A DNA stretch of 64,000 nucleotides, taken from assembly GCA_945873925.1 (NCBI GenBank), contig CAMCES010000001.1:1-64000 (forward strand). The letters run 5' to 3'. Position 1 is the stretch's first letter. The number at the start of each line of letters is the position of its first letter. Source of the DNA: Bordetella parapertussis (GTDB taxonomy: Bacteria; Pseudomonadota; Gammaproteobacteria; Burkholderiales; Burkholderiaceae_C). The notes beneath the pieces are model-generated. The model searched no databases and was not told the origin of the DNA. It saw only the letters and a list, made by a program, of their open reading frames with translations. Below, in pieces: positions 18,101 to 25,433 of this stretch. A program made the position numbers and the translations under genes.

Positions 18101-20503
18101 CGTGCTGTTGCCGGTCAAACTTTCGCTCAAGCCTTGCAACGCCAGCCCTGTGGTGTCGGCATTGACCAGTCCCGACACCGAGGGGGTGAGGGCGCTGAAG
18201 CTGGTCCCATAGACGATGCTGCGACTGCTCGAGCTGATGGTCAGTTGCGGGTTTTGGCGGTAAATCAGGTTCAAGCCGGTGCCCAAGGCTTGGCTGTAAT
18301 TCGTGGTCGTGGCATTGCTGTTGTAGCGGAACCGGCCGCTGCCCGAACCCACATAGGTGCTCAAGGCCTGGCCACTGCCAGCCACCGATCCGCTGTAAAG
18401 CTTGCCGGTGCCGCCACTCCCCATGGTGATGGTTTTGCCGGAGCCCAAAATGATGTTGAAACCATAGGGGTTGACGCTGCTGGTCGCACCCGTGTAGGCA
18501 CCCACAGCCAAGTCCGCACCCGCGTTCAACACCAAGGCCGTGGCATTCGTGCTGCTGGTGGCGATGTTTTGATTGACAAACACATTGCCGTTGCGCACCG
18601 CAATATTCACATCACCGACAGCGGTGACGCCATTCAAGCCCGCCACGGTGCCGATGTACAAACCCGTGCCATAGGGGTCGGACAAATTGGCCCCGGTGGT
18701 GCTGACCAGCCCCAGGCTGTTCACATTGGCCGCCAGTGTGCCAATGCGGTTGCTGGTGTGGTTCAAAGCCACGGCAGAGCCGGTGCCCACCAATTTCAGG
18801 TTGTTCACGTCCATCGCCGCCGATTGCGTCACCGTGCCAACGCCAGGCACGCTCACATTCAAGGTATCCACCGTCACGGCGGCATTCAATGCCACCCCGC
18901 CGGTGCCACCGGCGTTCAGGTTCAGGTTCGAGCCACTGCCGCTGATGTTGACCGCGCTGCCGATGATGATGTTGTTGTCGGCATTCAAAGTCAGGTTGGC
19001 CGAGCCGGTGCTGGTGCTGCGCGTGATGGGCGCACTGACCGTGATGTTGCCCGCTTCTGTGCCGATGCCCGTGGTGCTGACCACCACATTGGTACCCGCT
19101 TCGAGCAAGCTGTTGATGGCGGTATTGGCAATCGTCGAGCTGCTGCCGCTGGCCGTCCAGGTGCCGCTGCTCTCGTTGTTGTTCAGGCTGGCAGAGGTGA
19201 TTTCGACGTTCCAGGGGTCAAACAACCAAGTGCCTGCTTGGCCTGCGGGTGCACTGGCGTCGCCCTGCACGCCGTTGGTGTTCAGCTGGTGGCCCGAGGT
19301 TTCAATGCGGCCGCCGTCGCCGCCCAAGGCGCCGCCCCGCGCCAGCAACTGGCCTTGCACCTGGGTGCTGCCTTGGGTGTTACGGGTGTTGGACCAGACC
19401 ACCACGGTGCCGCCGTTGCCTTTGTTCAGCGCAGATGCATTCAGCACAGCACCGGGTTTCACGATCACTTCATTGGCTTGGCGAATCAGCGGGTTCTGGC
19501 CTTGCCAGTCGCCACCGATCAGGACCTTGCCGCCACCGCCTTGGCCACTGGCATCGACCCGTGCCTGGCCCGAGAGGGTGACTTTGTCGCCGGTCACCAC
19601 CACCTCGCCGCCCTTGCTGCCAGGGGCCACACCAGCGGCGCTGATCTGGCCACTCATGTCGACCAAACCTTGCGTGCCGCCATCCAAAAACACGCGGCCT
19701 TCGCGACTGACCAAGGACAGGGTTTCAATCGTGCCGCTTTGCTGAATCACGCTGCCCAAGATGGCATTCGCGCTGCGTGCCGACAAGACCACCAAGCCGC
19801 CATCGGCCCGAATGACTTGCTTGTTGACCACCAAGGCGTCCATCACCGATTGCTCGACCAACACCGACACCAGCTTGCTGTCGGCGAATTGCAAAACGGT
19901 TTTCGAGCCCGCAGCCAAGGCCACTGTGCCTTCACGCGCCAGCAACACACCTTCATTGCGCACCTCGGGGGCCAGCAAGGCGATGTAGCCACCCAAGGCC
20001 GCGGTGATTTGCCCTTGGTTCACCACCGCGCCTTGCTGGCCGTTGACGGCCAGGGCTGCGCCAAATTGATTGAAATCTTCGTTGGAAATCGCTTGCGTGG
20101 TGGCCACCAAACCGGCCACATTCACCTGGGCTGTGGGACCAAACAACACACCGGCAGGGTTGCTGATGAACACCTGGCCATTGGCGCTCAAGCGGCCCAA
20201 AATTTGACTCGGGTTGGTGTCGAGCACCCGGTTCAACACCACAGCGTTGGCATTGGGTTGGTTGAATTGCACCGAGGCTTGGCCGCCAATATTGAAACTG
20301 TTCCAATCAAGCACCGCGCGGTTGCTGGTTTGCCCAATGGATAAGACATTCGGCGCGGTTTGCGTCACCGTGGCTTGGCCAGACACCACTTTCGCGCCTT
20401 GCGGCAAGGCGCTGCTGGCCACGGGGGGTGTTTGTGCATGCAATTGCAGCCCCAACAAGGCCAAGCACGAAACCAAGGTGGTGTGGCGGTGGACTTGTTT
20501 CAT
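12155..20503 (-). CDS. Giant two-partner-secretion exoprotein with YDG repeats (TpsA)
   Basis: A 2,782-residue protein, 13% of the window. Residues 1-23 are a signal peptide (MKQVHRHTTLVSC... to LHA). The TPS secretion domain follows, with FNIGGQASVQFNQ and the NPAGVLFG motif (a variant of the NPNG motif), then a beta-helix-like region with the conserved WLFDPWNVEI. After an MBG-type segment come 19 YDG-type repeats of about 75-95 residues rich in Thr, Ser, Ala and Asn. The last ~180 residues have no YDG repeat but several L-x-x-x-Q elements such as LTPEQLINMTKAQINFL. It should be exported by the adjacent TpsB and act at the cell surface, possibly in adhesion, which is inferred. The ATG at 20503 sits 1 base after the tpsB stop; an ATG at 20515 overlaps tpsB by 11 bases. 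Confidence 0.88.
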   Translation of the reverse strand: MKQVHRHTTLVSCLALLGLQLHAQTPPVASSALPQGAKVVSGQATVTQTAPNVLSIGQTSNRAVLDWNSFNIGGQASVQFNQPNANAVVLNRVLDTNPSQILGRLSANGQVFISNPAGVLFGPTAQVNVAGLVATTQAISNEDFNQFGAALAVNGQQGAVVNQGQITAALGGYIALLAPEVRNEGVLLAREGTVALAAGSKTVLQFADSKLVSVLVEQSVMDALVVNKQVIRADGGLVVLSARSANAILGSVIQQSGTIETLSLVSREGRVFLDGGTQGLVDMSGQISAAGVAPGSKGGEVVVTGDKVTLSGQARVDASGQGGGGKVLIGGDWQGQNPLIRQANEVIVKPGAVLNASALNKGNGGTVVVWSNTRNTQGSTQVQGQLLARGGALGGDGGRIETSGHQLNTNGVQGDASAPAGQAGTWLFDPWNVEITSASLNNNESSGTWTASGSSSTIANTAINSLLEAGTNVVVSTTGIGTEAGNITVSAPITRSTSTGSANLTLNADNNIIIGSAVNISGSGSNLNLNAGGTGGVALNAAVTVDTLNVSVPGVGTVTQSAAMDVNNLKLVGTGSAVALNHTSNRIGTLAANVNSLGLVSTTGANLSDPYGTGLYIGTVAGLNGVTAVGDVNIAVRNGNVFVNQNIATSSTNATALVLNAGADLAVGAYTGATSSVNPYGFNIILGSGKTITMGSGGTGKLYSGSVAGSGQALSTYVGSGSGRFRYNSNATTTNYSQALGTGLNLIYRQNPQLTISSSSRSIVYGTSFSALTPSVSGLVNADTTGLALQGLSESLTGNSTSTQGYTKAGSYAITPSVVSLLGYGTSSSNGTLTVTPKALTVTALVTDANNKVYDGTAAATLQLSTNKFDNDLVTAVPSSAFFANKNVGTGKTITATGLSLTGADAANYSLSSTSTTSTGNITAKALSLSYAGENKVYDSTTIATVTVTDDRVAGDVLTIGRTAVFSDKNVATGKTVTVSGAALSGTDSGNYSLSSTTGSTTANITQRTLTISGITGPSRAYDGTTTATPVTSGIVYGNKVSSDSLSLSSSSGVFTDSKDVGTNKPISLTNGYTGTDLANYNVVDQTSTTGSVTPKTLTATLTASNKVYDQTTAASATIGSITGLVGSETVTATGTATFNNKNVGTGKSVTVNSVVLANGANGGAASNYSLANGFTTTANITAKSLSVTAAANHKVYDGTATATYVLSSDQYLTDLLTITGTTGLFSDKNAANAKTVTVGGIALSGTDASNYSLVNTTTTTTANITPKALTASVTAPNKNYDGNTTAAPTLSISSGLVGAETVTATGIATFNSKNVANANTVTVNTTSLADGLNGGLKDNYSLAAGQTVAAYITPKTLTATVAAPNKTYDGTTTAAPTLTINPAGLVGSETVTATGTATFNTKNVATANLVTVNTTTLANGTNDGVASNYSLAAGQTVAASITARAIAVDAPTVSKIYDGSSSITPSIATINPLLPTTATSSSLGTSDAITASDLAYASARAGTSKVVNASNLVIRDNSGAGEVMNSNYTITYNANNASVITPKTLTTTLTNTGVTKEYNATTAAPSGFTPSYSWSGFISGDTAATLSNTSSAYNTKNVSTANQVTVSGLAITAVTGSNSTAATDYQLDSTSKTVAATITPATLTPTLSNTGVTKVYDASTAAPTGFAPTYSWSGLVAGDSAATLSSTSSSYNSKNVSTANQLTVNGLAITGITGSNSSLATDYVLNATSKTVAASITPKTIIANISNTGVSKVYDGANSAPTGFAPTYTWSGLVAGDTGAAVVNGGMAYNSPRVALANQITVSGMTLSSIVGSNSSLAGDYALDTNSKTVAATITAKTLTPSVSNTGVTKVYDGSTDAPSGFTPSYTWSGFIAGDTAATLTNTGSSYNSKNVVAATTVTVNGLALTGSITGSNSSALSDYALDATAKPVAATITAKPLTATATAASKTYDGTNAATPVLSITNGLVGTETVTATGTASYNSQNVSTANLVTVNTTSLANGNNGGLATNYSLAAGQTAASSITRKTITPTLSNTNVTKVYDGSTTAPSGFAPTYTWSGLVTGDNAATVTNTGSSYNSRNVSTANQVIIDGLAITGITGSAGSLTSDYVLDATSKGVAASITQKTLTGSMTNAGVTKVYDGTIAAPTGFVPSFTWLGFIAGDSTATTSHTSADYNSARVNSANQITVNGLAISTVTGSNNTLASDYVMDANTKTVVGTITPKTLTPTLSNTGVSKVYDGSTAAPTGFAPAYTWSGLVSGDTSASLSNTGSTYNSKDVISANQITVNGLVLSNVTGNKSSVVSDYAIDATSKTVAASITPKSLTASVTAPSKTYDGTTSASPTLSILATGFVGTETVTATGTASFNSKNVASANLVTVDSTSLVNGSNGGLATNYTLPAGQSVAASITKRPVTLTAPMVSKTYDGTTSVTSTYQPTVTMGSLATGDQLSSSTLGFDTARAGNNKTISVSQALITDANKADMSSNYTASFSNNTSSSITPKSVTPLLGNSNVTKLYDSSTAAPVGFSPLLSVTGLVAGDSAATLSHNSAAYNSANVSNNNPVTVAGLGLSSIAGSNGSVPSDYQLSSSTASVSAAITPKPVVASDVVDPANLPLATSTNQAAAGVVSFKASPNSVAASESNAEVTTTNNTPTSVSSTPTPVMPGNKPSLAQQAMQGVTPRTMSQWSDAQVQSLPATQVAALEALQLKQVIRLLDADSQIRAINPLVLPKMDLQTLAGLSNKQINALTPEQLINMTKAQINFLLPVLSPSQINALRNSPPPMSLAK
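12728..17998 (-). repeat. Array of 19 YDG-type coding repeats in the exoprotein gene
   Basis: Nineteen units marked by K-x-YD (KVYDG, KTYDG and variants) succeed one another with a mean period of about 277 bases. At least two subfamilies alternate. One has ETVTATGTATFN, KNV and NYSLAAGQTVAASI (units 4, 6, 7, 13, 17). The other has APTYTWSGLVAGD and ANQ(I/V)TVNGLAIT (units 9-12, 14-16, 19). Units 8 and 18 are a third, related type with ARAG. Block limits are approximate. Confidence 0.85.
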
Positions 20504-20504
20504 G

Positions 20505-22439
20505 TCAGAACGCATGGTTGAGGTTGAACAAATAGCGATTCAGCACCAGGCTGCCGTCTTGGTCTAGGCCACTGCTGGGGTGGGGATTGGGATTGTGACC
20601 GATGCGCCGCGCCCAGGTCAGTTTGAAATCGGTTTGGCCCAAGCCCGAGTTTAGGCTGCTGCCCAGCCACAATCCCCAGCCTTCGAGTTGGTAGTGGTTC
20701 AAGACGGTGGGTGCACTGCTGAACTTGTTGACCGTGACATCGCCCCAATCGTAGAAACCAGCCACGGTCAGGTTTTGCCCGGCCAAGGGCACAAGCTGTT
20801 GGAACTCCAGGTTTAACAGACTGCCTTGGCTACCGCCTGCTTCGTTGGCAGGGTAGGCACGCACACCTTGGGCACCACCAAGGTAGATTTTCTCAGCACC
20901 ATCAAGGTTTTTGCTTGCCCATTGGGTTTGGAATTGACCGACCAAAGCACGACGATCGTTCAAGGCATAGCGCTGATGGTGGCTCAAGCGCAAGCGCTGG
21001 TAGTGCCCAGCGGTTTGGGTTGTGGCCGAATCGCCTTGTCTATGTGCCGTGGTGGATTGACTCAGGTCGATCTTGCCGATCACCACAGAAGCAGAGCTGC
21101 GGTATTGCAAGGGCGACGATGGGTCTTGGCCGCTCAGGTCCAAGCTGAAGTTGGTCGACTGGCCACTGTACTTGGTCACCGTTTGGTTCAACACGTCGTT
21201 GCGGTACTGTTTCGACTCACCTGCGATATTGAGGTTCATGGCCTCAACCGAGGTGCGCACCAGAGGAAGGCTCAATGCCAAGCCCAGCGTGGAAGAGGGC
21301 CCTTCGGCTTGCAAGGCAGCGAAATCTGCCGTGATCAGTTTGTAATGCATGGCCGAGGCGTAGCTGGACAGTCGCCAGCCACTGCCTGCCAGGGGAAGGC
21401 TGTACATCAGACGGCCGTATTTCACACCTTCGCTGTTGAGCAGGTTGACCGCAATCTGGTCACCGCGTTGGCTGGGGTTGTTCAGGTTGAAAGCCAGCGA
21501 TTGCCGAAAGGCACCCACCGCCCGCGAGCCGTGGTTGTCCAAGTCGACCTGTGTTTGCTGTTCTTTATCTGGCGTCACCTGCACCAGCGCCACCGACTCG
21601 CCCGCTTGGTTGCCCGGTTGCAAGCTGATTTGGGTTTTGATACCTGGCCATTCGGCCGCCAATAACGAGGCAGTTTCCAGGGCTTTGAGGCTGATGGCTT
21701 TGCCCACAGGCTGTTTGCGCTCAATCAGTTTGACCAAGTGGTCCGAGGCTTTCAAGGCACCCGACGGGTCATTGATCACCGTACCACCAAATCGGGCCTC
21801 GGTGATGTTGATCCGCAAGATGCCGCCGCTCAAATCTTGTTGCGGCAAATCCGCGCGCGCCAGCCACCCGCGCAGCCGGTAATGGCGGGTGACTTCATCT
21901 GCGATCTTTTCAAACTCGCCCATGTTGGATTTCATGCCCAACTGGCCCGCCAAGGCCTGGCCCAATTCGGCGCTGCTGATGGCTTGGTTGCCGACAAACA
22001 AAAAGCCTACCAATTCGATGCCCACCTCGGCCTGATTCGCCACACGCGGCACCTCGGCGGGCTTGGCCGCTTCAACAGGTTTGCTAACTTCAGGTGGTTT
22101 AGCGGTTTCAATGGGCTTGGCGGACTCGGGCGGTTTGGCGGCTTCAGGTGGCTTGGCAGCTTCAACGGGTTTGGCGGCTTCTGGTGGTTTGGTCGCTTCA
22201 GCCGGTTTCGGGGCGACGCTGTCGCGGTCGGCTTGCACGGGTTTGGGCTTGGGCGGGGGGAACTGCACCCAGCTGGCGCGGTCATCCACCGCGCTGATCG
22301 CCACTTGTTGATCAGCAGCGGCGCTTGGCACAGGCAGCAGACCAACGACCAGGGTCGCGAGCAAGCTGCCTGACATCGCTTTGGCAACATGCCTTCGCCA
22401 GGTTGGTGCGAGGAAGGGGCAGAATAATTCGTTAATCAC
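20505..22439 (-). CDS. ShlB/FhaC/HecB-family outer-membrane transporter (TpsB)
   Basis: A 644-residue Omp85-superfamily two-partner secretion transporter that moves the adjacent exoprotein across the outer membrane. Order: signal peptide to about residue 42, a Pro/Lys/Glu/Ala linker at 61-131, POTRA domains from about 137 (EVGIELVGFLFVGN), then a beta-barrel with GSRAVGAFRQSLAFNLNNP, QWASKNLDGAEKIYLGGAQG and a final Phe (LNHAF), as usual for outer-membrane barrels. The GTG at 22439 gives a long n-region; an ATG at 22376 beginning MSGSLLATLVVGLL is a plausible alternative with a more compact signal. The stop lies 1 base before the exoprotein ATG, so the pair is one operon. The segment upstream is AT-rich and shared with the divergent cdh gene. 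Confidence 0.9.
   Translation of the reverse strand: MINELFCPFLAPTWRRHVAKAMSGSLLATLVVGLLPVPSAAADQQVAISAVDDRASWVQFPPPKPKPVQADRDSVAPKPAEATKPPEAAKPVEAAKPPEAAKPPESAKPIETAKPPEVSKPVEAAKPAEVPRVANQAEVGIELVGFLFVGNQAISSAELGQALAGQLGMKSNMGEFEKIADEVTRHYRLRGWLARADLPQQDLSGGILRINITEARFGGTVINDPSGALKASDHLVKLIERKQPVGKAISLKALETASLLAAEWPGIKTQISLQPGNQAGESVALVQVTPDKEQQTQVDLDNHGSRAVGAFRQSLAFNLNNPSQRGDQIAVNLLNSEGVKYGRLMYSLPLAGSGWRLSSYASAMHYKLITADFAALQAEGPSSTLGLALSLPLVRTSVEAMNLNIAGESKQYRNDVLNQTVTKYSGQSTNFSLDLSGQDPSSPLQYRSSASVVIGKIDLSQSTTAHRQGDSATTQTAGHYQRLRLSHHQRYALNDRRALVGQFQTQWASKNLDGAEKIYLGGAQGVRAYPANEAGGSQGSLLNLEFQQLVPLAGQNLTVAGFYDWGDVTVNKFSSAPTVLNHYQLEGWGLWLGSSLNSGLGQTDFKLTWARRIGHNPNPHPSSGLDQDGSLVLNRYLFNLNHAF
22047..22259 (-). 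repeat. EAAKPP-type repetitive linker in the TpsB transporter
   Basis: About ten degenerate copies of a 5-7-residue unit (EAAKPP, EAAKPV, ESAKPI, ETAKPP, EVSKPV) encode a proline-rich linker at residues 61-131. It lies between the signal peptide and the first POTRA domain, where FhaC carries its plug helix H1 and linker. The short tandem DNA repeat could change in length by slippage. Confidence 0.75.
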
Positions 22440-22671
22440 ATCTGATCCACAAAGGGTTAATGGTATTCGGCACCAGCTTTGTGATCTTTAAAAAATATTT
22501 TTAAATGATTTATTTGGTATTCATTTGACATCTCTTGATTCATTCCCCCTAGGACGATTTAATCCAACGGTCAAAAAGACGTCGGAAAATGACCTCAGCT
22601 TTATCCAATAATGCAAGACATACATGCGTTTGTGATTGGCTGACCAATCGATTCATGATGGGGAAATTAAC
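22440..22671 (+). promoter_or_regulatory. AT-rich divergent intergenic region between tpsB and cdh
   Basis: This 232-base gap must hold the promoters for the leftward secretion operon and the rightward cdh-dusA unit. Bases 22480-22530 are strikingly AT-rich compared with the surroundings. A perfect TTGACA occurs at 22525-22530 on the plus strand, but no good -10 lies at the right distance, so it is only a candidate. No gene was recognised in it. Confidence 0.4.
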
Positions 22672-23352
22672 ATGTTCAAAGTCGCCGTGCGCGTTTTTGC
22701 CCTCGGGTTCATATTGCTGTTTGGATTTTTTCAGGCACGCACCAGCTTGGCCAACAGCGATATTTTGTTAGATATTGTCCAGCAGTGCCTTCGCACAGAC
22801 ACGCCGGCTTACTGCGAGCAGTGCCGTGCGCCGCAGCGGATTGCAAATTGCGCTGGCAAGACCACCTGTCGTGCAACGTCTGAAGTTTGGGCTGAGAGTG
22901 CTGAATTTGTAGCGATCAGGGACATCAAAATGTGTGGCTGTCCCAAAGACTTTGTCCACGGCTTGGTGATGCCCAAAGCCACTGTCACAGGCATAGAAGA
23001 CAGCAGGCGGCCGGATTCCATTTGGTCTTTTTCATGGCAAGTTGCCCTCGAACGACTCAAGCCCCACGAAATAGCACTTGCCGTGAATCCCCGAACCAAA
23101 CGCACCCAAAATCAGTTGCATGTTCATGTGGTTCGCCTCAAGCCCGGCTTTGAGGAAAAGCAGGCTCAGTTGGTGGTGGTTTCAAGCCGCGATCTGAATG
23201 CCGTTTGGCGTTTGGCCCAGCAGGCTGCGGAAGAGCGACGCATGCCTGATTACGGGGTGTTGGTTTCAGCCTCAGCGAACGGTGAATTTTTGGTGACCCT
23301 GACCTCAGAAAGCCCGGAAGGTCAATTCACGCAGGCTGTATGCTCACCGTGA
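22672..23352 (+). CDS. cdh: CDP-diacylglycerol pyrophosphatase
   Basis: A 226-residue protein of the Cdh family, which hydrolyses CDP-diacylglycerol to phosphatidate and CMP and belongs to the HIT-like superfamily. The N-terminus (MFKVAVRVFALGFILLFGFF) is a signal or anchor segment, so the enzyme faces the periplasm. Recognisable family blocks are VTGIEDSRRPDSIW, ALAVNPRTKRTQNQLHVHVV with the HxH active-site pattern, and a Cys-rich N-terminal third. The ATG at 22672 has a GGGGA ribosome site 7 bases upstream; a TTG 12 codons earlier is less likely. dusA starts immediately after its stop codon. It is far from pssA, which draws on the same substrate. Confidence 0.85.
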   Translation: MFKVAVRVFALGFILLFGFFQARTSLANSDILLDIVQQCLRTDTPAYCEQCRAPQRIANCAGKTTCRATSEVWAESAEFVAIRDIKMCGCPKDFVHGLVMPKATVTGIEDSRRPDSIWSFSWQVALERLKPHEIALAVNPRTKRTQNQLHVHVVRLKPGFEEKQAQLVVVSSRDLNAVWRLAQQAAEERRMPDYGVLVSASANGEFLVTLTSESPEGQFTQAVCSP

Positions 23353-24357
23353 ATGAAGCGCTGTTCTGAAAAAACACCCCCGATTGGTCTGGCAAAACGT
23401 CGTCATCGCGTCAGCGTTGCGCCAATGATGGATTGGACCGACAGGCACTGCAGATACTTCCATCGCTTGCTGTCGCGCCACGCTTTGCTCTATACCGAGA
23501 TGGTCACCACCGGTGCCTTGATCCACGGTGATGTTCCGCGCCATCTTGACTTCAACCCTGAGGAGCAACCGGTGGCATTGCAACTCGGTGGCAGTGAGCC
23601 AGCCGATCTGGCCCAGGCGGCCAAACTGGGTGCAAAGTGGGGTTACCAAGAAATCAACCTCAATTGCGGCTGTCCGTCTGAGCGGGTGCAGCGCGGCGCG
23701 TTTGGCGCGTGCCTGATGGCCGAGCCGCGACTGGTGGCCGATGGCGTCAAAGCCATGCGCGATGCGGTGGAGATTCCGGTGACGGTGAAACACCGGATCG
23801 GCATCGACCGAGGCGAGAGCTACGCATTTGTCCGTGATTTTGTCGGCATCGTCTCTCAGGCAGGTTGCCAGCATTTCATCGTGCATGCCCGCAACGCTTG
23901 GCTGCAAGGCCTGTCACCCAAAGAAAACCGCGAGATTCCGCCTCTGAAGCCCGAATGGGTGCTCAAGCTGAAAGCCGATTTCCCTGCGCTTGGGTTTGTC
24001 ATCAACGGGGGCATCAATTCCTCAGCCCAAATTGCCCAACACCTGAACACGCTGGACGGCGTCATGGTCGGCCGTGAGGCCTACCAGCGGCCTTGGTTTC
24101 TGAGCGAATGGGACCGGCTGATGGGTTTTGACAACATGCCCTTGAGCATGGATGAGGTGGAGGAACAGATGGTGCGCTACATGGGTTTGCAGGCCAGCCA
24201 TGGCGTGGGCTGGTTTGCGGTAGCGCGTCACATGCTGGGCTTGCGTCACGGCCAAGCCGGAGCACGGCGTTGGCGTCAAGTCTGGAGCGATCACCGACTG
24301 AAAGACCACCCAGCGCTGGACGTGGCGAAGCTGGCCCAAGCGGCATTGAAATTTTGA
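23353..24357 (+). CDS. dusA: tRNA-dihydrouridine(20/20a) synthase DusA
   Basis: A 334-residue flavoenzyme that reduces uridine 20/20a in the D-loop of tRNA. The DusA-specific start VAPMMDWTDRHCRYFHRLLS, LLYTEMVTTGALIHGD, the catalytic Cys in EINLNCGCPSERVQ, the HARNAWLQGLSPKENREIPP block and DGVMVGREAYQRPW identify it as DusA rather than DusB or DusC. The ATG follows the cdh stop codon with no gap, so the two genes are coupled even though their functions are unrelated. Length is normal. Confidence 0.95.
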   Translation: MKRCSEKTPPIGLAKRRHRVSVAPMMDWTDRHCRYFHRLLSRHALLYTEMVTTGALIHGDVPRHLDFNPEEQPVALQLGGSEPADLAQAAKLGAKWGYQEINLNCGCPSERVQRGAFGACLMAEPRLVADGVKAMRDAVEIPVTVKHRIGIDRGESYAFVRDFVGIVSQAGCQHFIVHARNAWLQGLSPKENREIPPLKPEWVLKLKADFPALGFVINGGINSSAQIAQHLNTLDGVMVGREAYQRPWFLSEWDRLMGFDNMPLSMDEVEEQMVRYMGLQASHGVGWFAVARHMLGLRHGQAGARRWRQVWSDHRLKDHPALDVAKLAQAALKF

Positions 24358-24362
24358 ACCGC

Positions 24363-25283
24363 ATGGGCGTGTCTGCTTCGGTTCGGTTGGCCGCGATCGC
24401 CATTTGGTGTGTACCCGCCATGTGGGCCTTCAATTTCACGGTTGCCCGCATGGCCCCCGGCGTGATCGAGCCGCACGGCTTGGCGCTGGGACGCTGGCTG
24501 ATCGTGACCCTCAGCTTGGGATGGTGGACCCGGGACGAGATTTGGCTTCACCGTTCACATGTCTTGCAAGACTGGCGCAGGTACTTGGTGCTCAGCTTGT
24601 TTGGCATGTTGATTTGCGGCGCTTGGGTGTATGTCGGGGCGCGCACTACTTCGGCCATGAACATTTCCCTGATTTATGCCTCTGCGCCGGTGTTCATCTG
24701 TCTGGCCGCCGTTGTCTGGTTGAAGGAACGCATGCGCTGGTGGCAAGCGCTGGGGGTGCTGTTGGCCCTGGTGGGCGTGCTGCATGTGGTTGTTCAGGGC
24801 CAGTGGGCAGCGCTGAGGCAAGTGCAATGGGTCGAGGGCGACGCGCTGATTTTGCTGGCTGCTTGCAGTTGGGCGGCTTTTGCTTTGCTGCAAAAACACT
24901 GGCCTTCACCGTTAAGCGGTTTGGCGCGTTTGTCGGTGATGGCTTTTTTTGGTTGTCTCGTGGTGCTGCCGTTTGTGTTGTGGGAAGCCAGCCTGCCGAG
25001 CACACCAGCATGGACGGCGAGGGCGGCGCTGCTGGTATTGGTGGTGGGTGTGTTCCCAGGCATCCTGGCTTACAGCGTCTATGCCTGGGGACAAAAAATA
25101 TTGGGCGCCAGCCGAGTCAGCATGGTGCTGTATTTGGGGCCGCTGTGGGGCGCGGTGGTGTCGTGGGGCGTGCTGAACGAACCGCTTGGCTGGCACCATT
25201 TGGTTGGGGCCGTGCTGATTTTGCCGGGCGTGGCGTTGGCGCAATGGACTTTCGCAGAACAATTGGGGTCAGATTCCAATTAA
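24363..25283 (+). CDS. DMT-superfamily (EamA) transporter
   Basis: A 306-residue membrane protein with about ten predicted helices in two EamA-type halves, of the drug/metabolite transporter family. The internal motif of paired four/five-helix bundles is clear (VGARTTSAMNISLIYASAPV in the first half, ASRVSMVLYLGPLWGAVVSW in the second). Substrate is unknown. The start at ATG 24363 lies 5 bases after dusA; the frame continues upstream but overlaps dusA. The final codons (LGSDSN and the stop) are supplied by the left 21-bp inverted repeat of the following cassette, so the natural C-terminus was probably replaced on insertion. Confidence 0.85.
   Translation: MGVSASVRLAAIAIWCVPAMWAFNFTVARMAPGVIEPHGLALGRWLIVTLSLGWWTRDEIWLHRSHVLQDWRRYLVLSLFGMLICGAWVYVGARTTSAMNISLIYASAPVFICLAAVVWLKERMRWWQALGVLLALVGVLHVVVQGQWAALRQVQWVEGDALILLAACSWAAFALLQKHWPSPLSGLARLSVMAFFGCLVVLPFVLWEASLPSTPAWTARAALLVLVVGVFPGILAYSVYAWGQKILGASRVSMVLYLGPLWGAVVSWGVLNEPLGWHHLVGAVLILPGVALAQWTFAEQLGSDSN
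25261..25281 (+). repeat. Left 21-bp inverted repeat
   Basis: Exact inverted match to 25775-25795. It encodes the C-terminal LGSDSN and stop codon of the upstream transporter. Together with 25288-25298 it can form an 11-bp stem (AATTGGGGTCA/TGACCCCAATT) around a 16-base loop. Confidence 0.85.
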
Positions 25284-25433
25284 CCAATGACCCCAATTTG
25301 CAACAGGGCGGGCGTTTGAGAGAGGCGTTTGTGGAGTCGGCCCAAAACAGCTTGTTTTGGGCAGGTGGTCATAGAGGACGAGGCTTACAGCCGTTTTTAG
25401 ACACAAAAACGAAATTACTCTGAATTTTTTGTA

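Noticed and set aside
16463..20344. Open reading frame of 1,293 codons on the plus strand, and another at 13955-16339
   Set aside because: Both lie antisense to the repeat-rich exoprotein gene. Their translations are low-complexity Gly/Ala/Val/His mixtures with no domain, no signal and no ribosome site; they arise from the codon bias of the repeats.
25340..25362. Perfect 9-bp hairpin (GCCCAAAAC/GTTTTGGGC) inside the cassette
   Set aside because: There is no T-run on either strand, so I did not call it an intrinsic terminator; it may still be part of the cassette structure.
24404..25423. Plus-strand frame of 339 codons overlapping the DMT transporter
   Set aside because: It is a frame-shifted reading of the transporter gene and has no membrane segments or family pattern.
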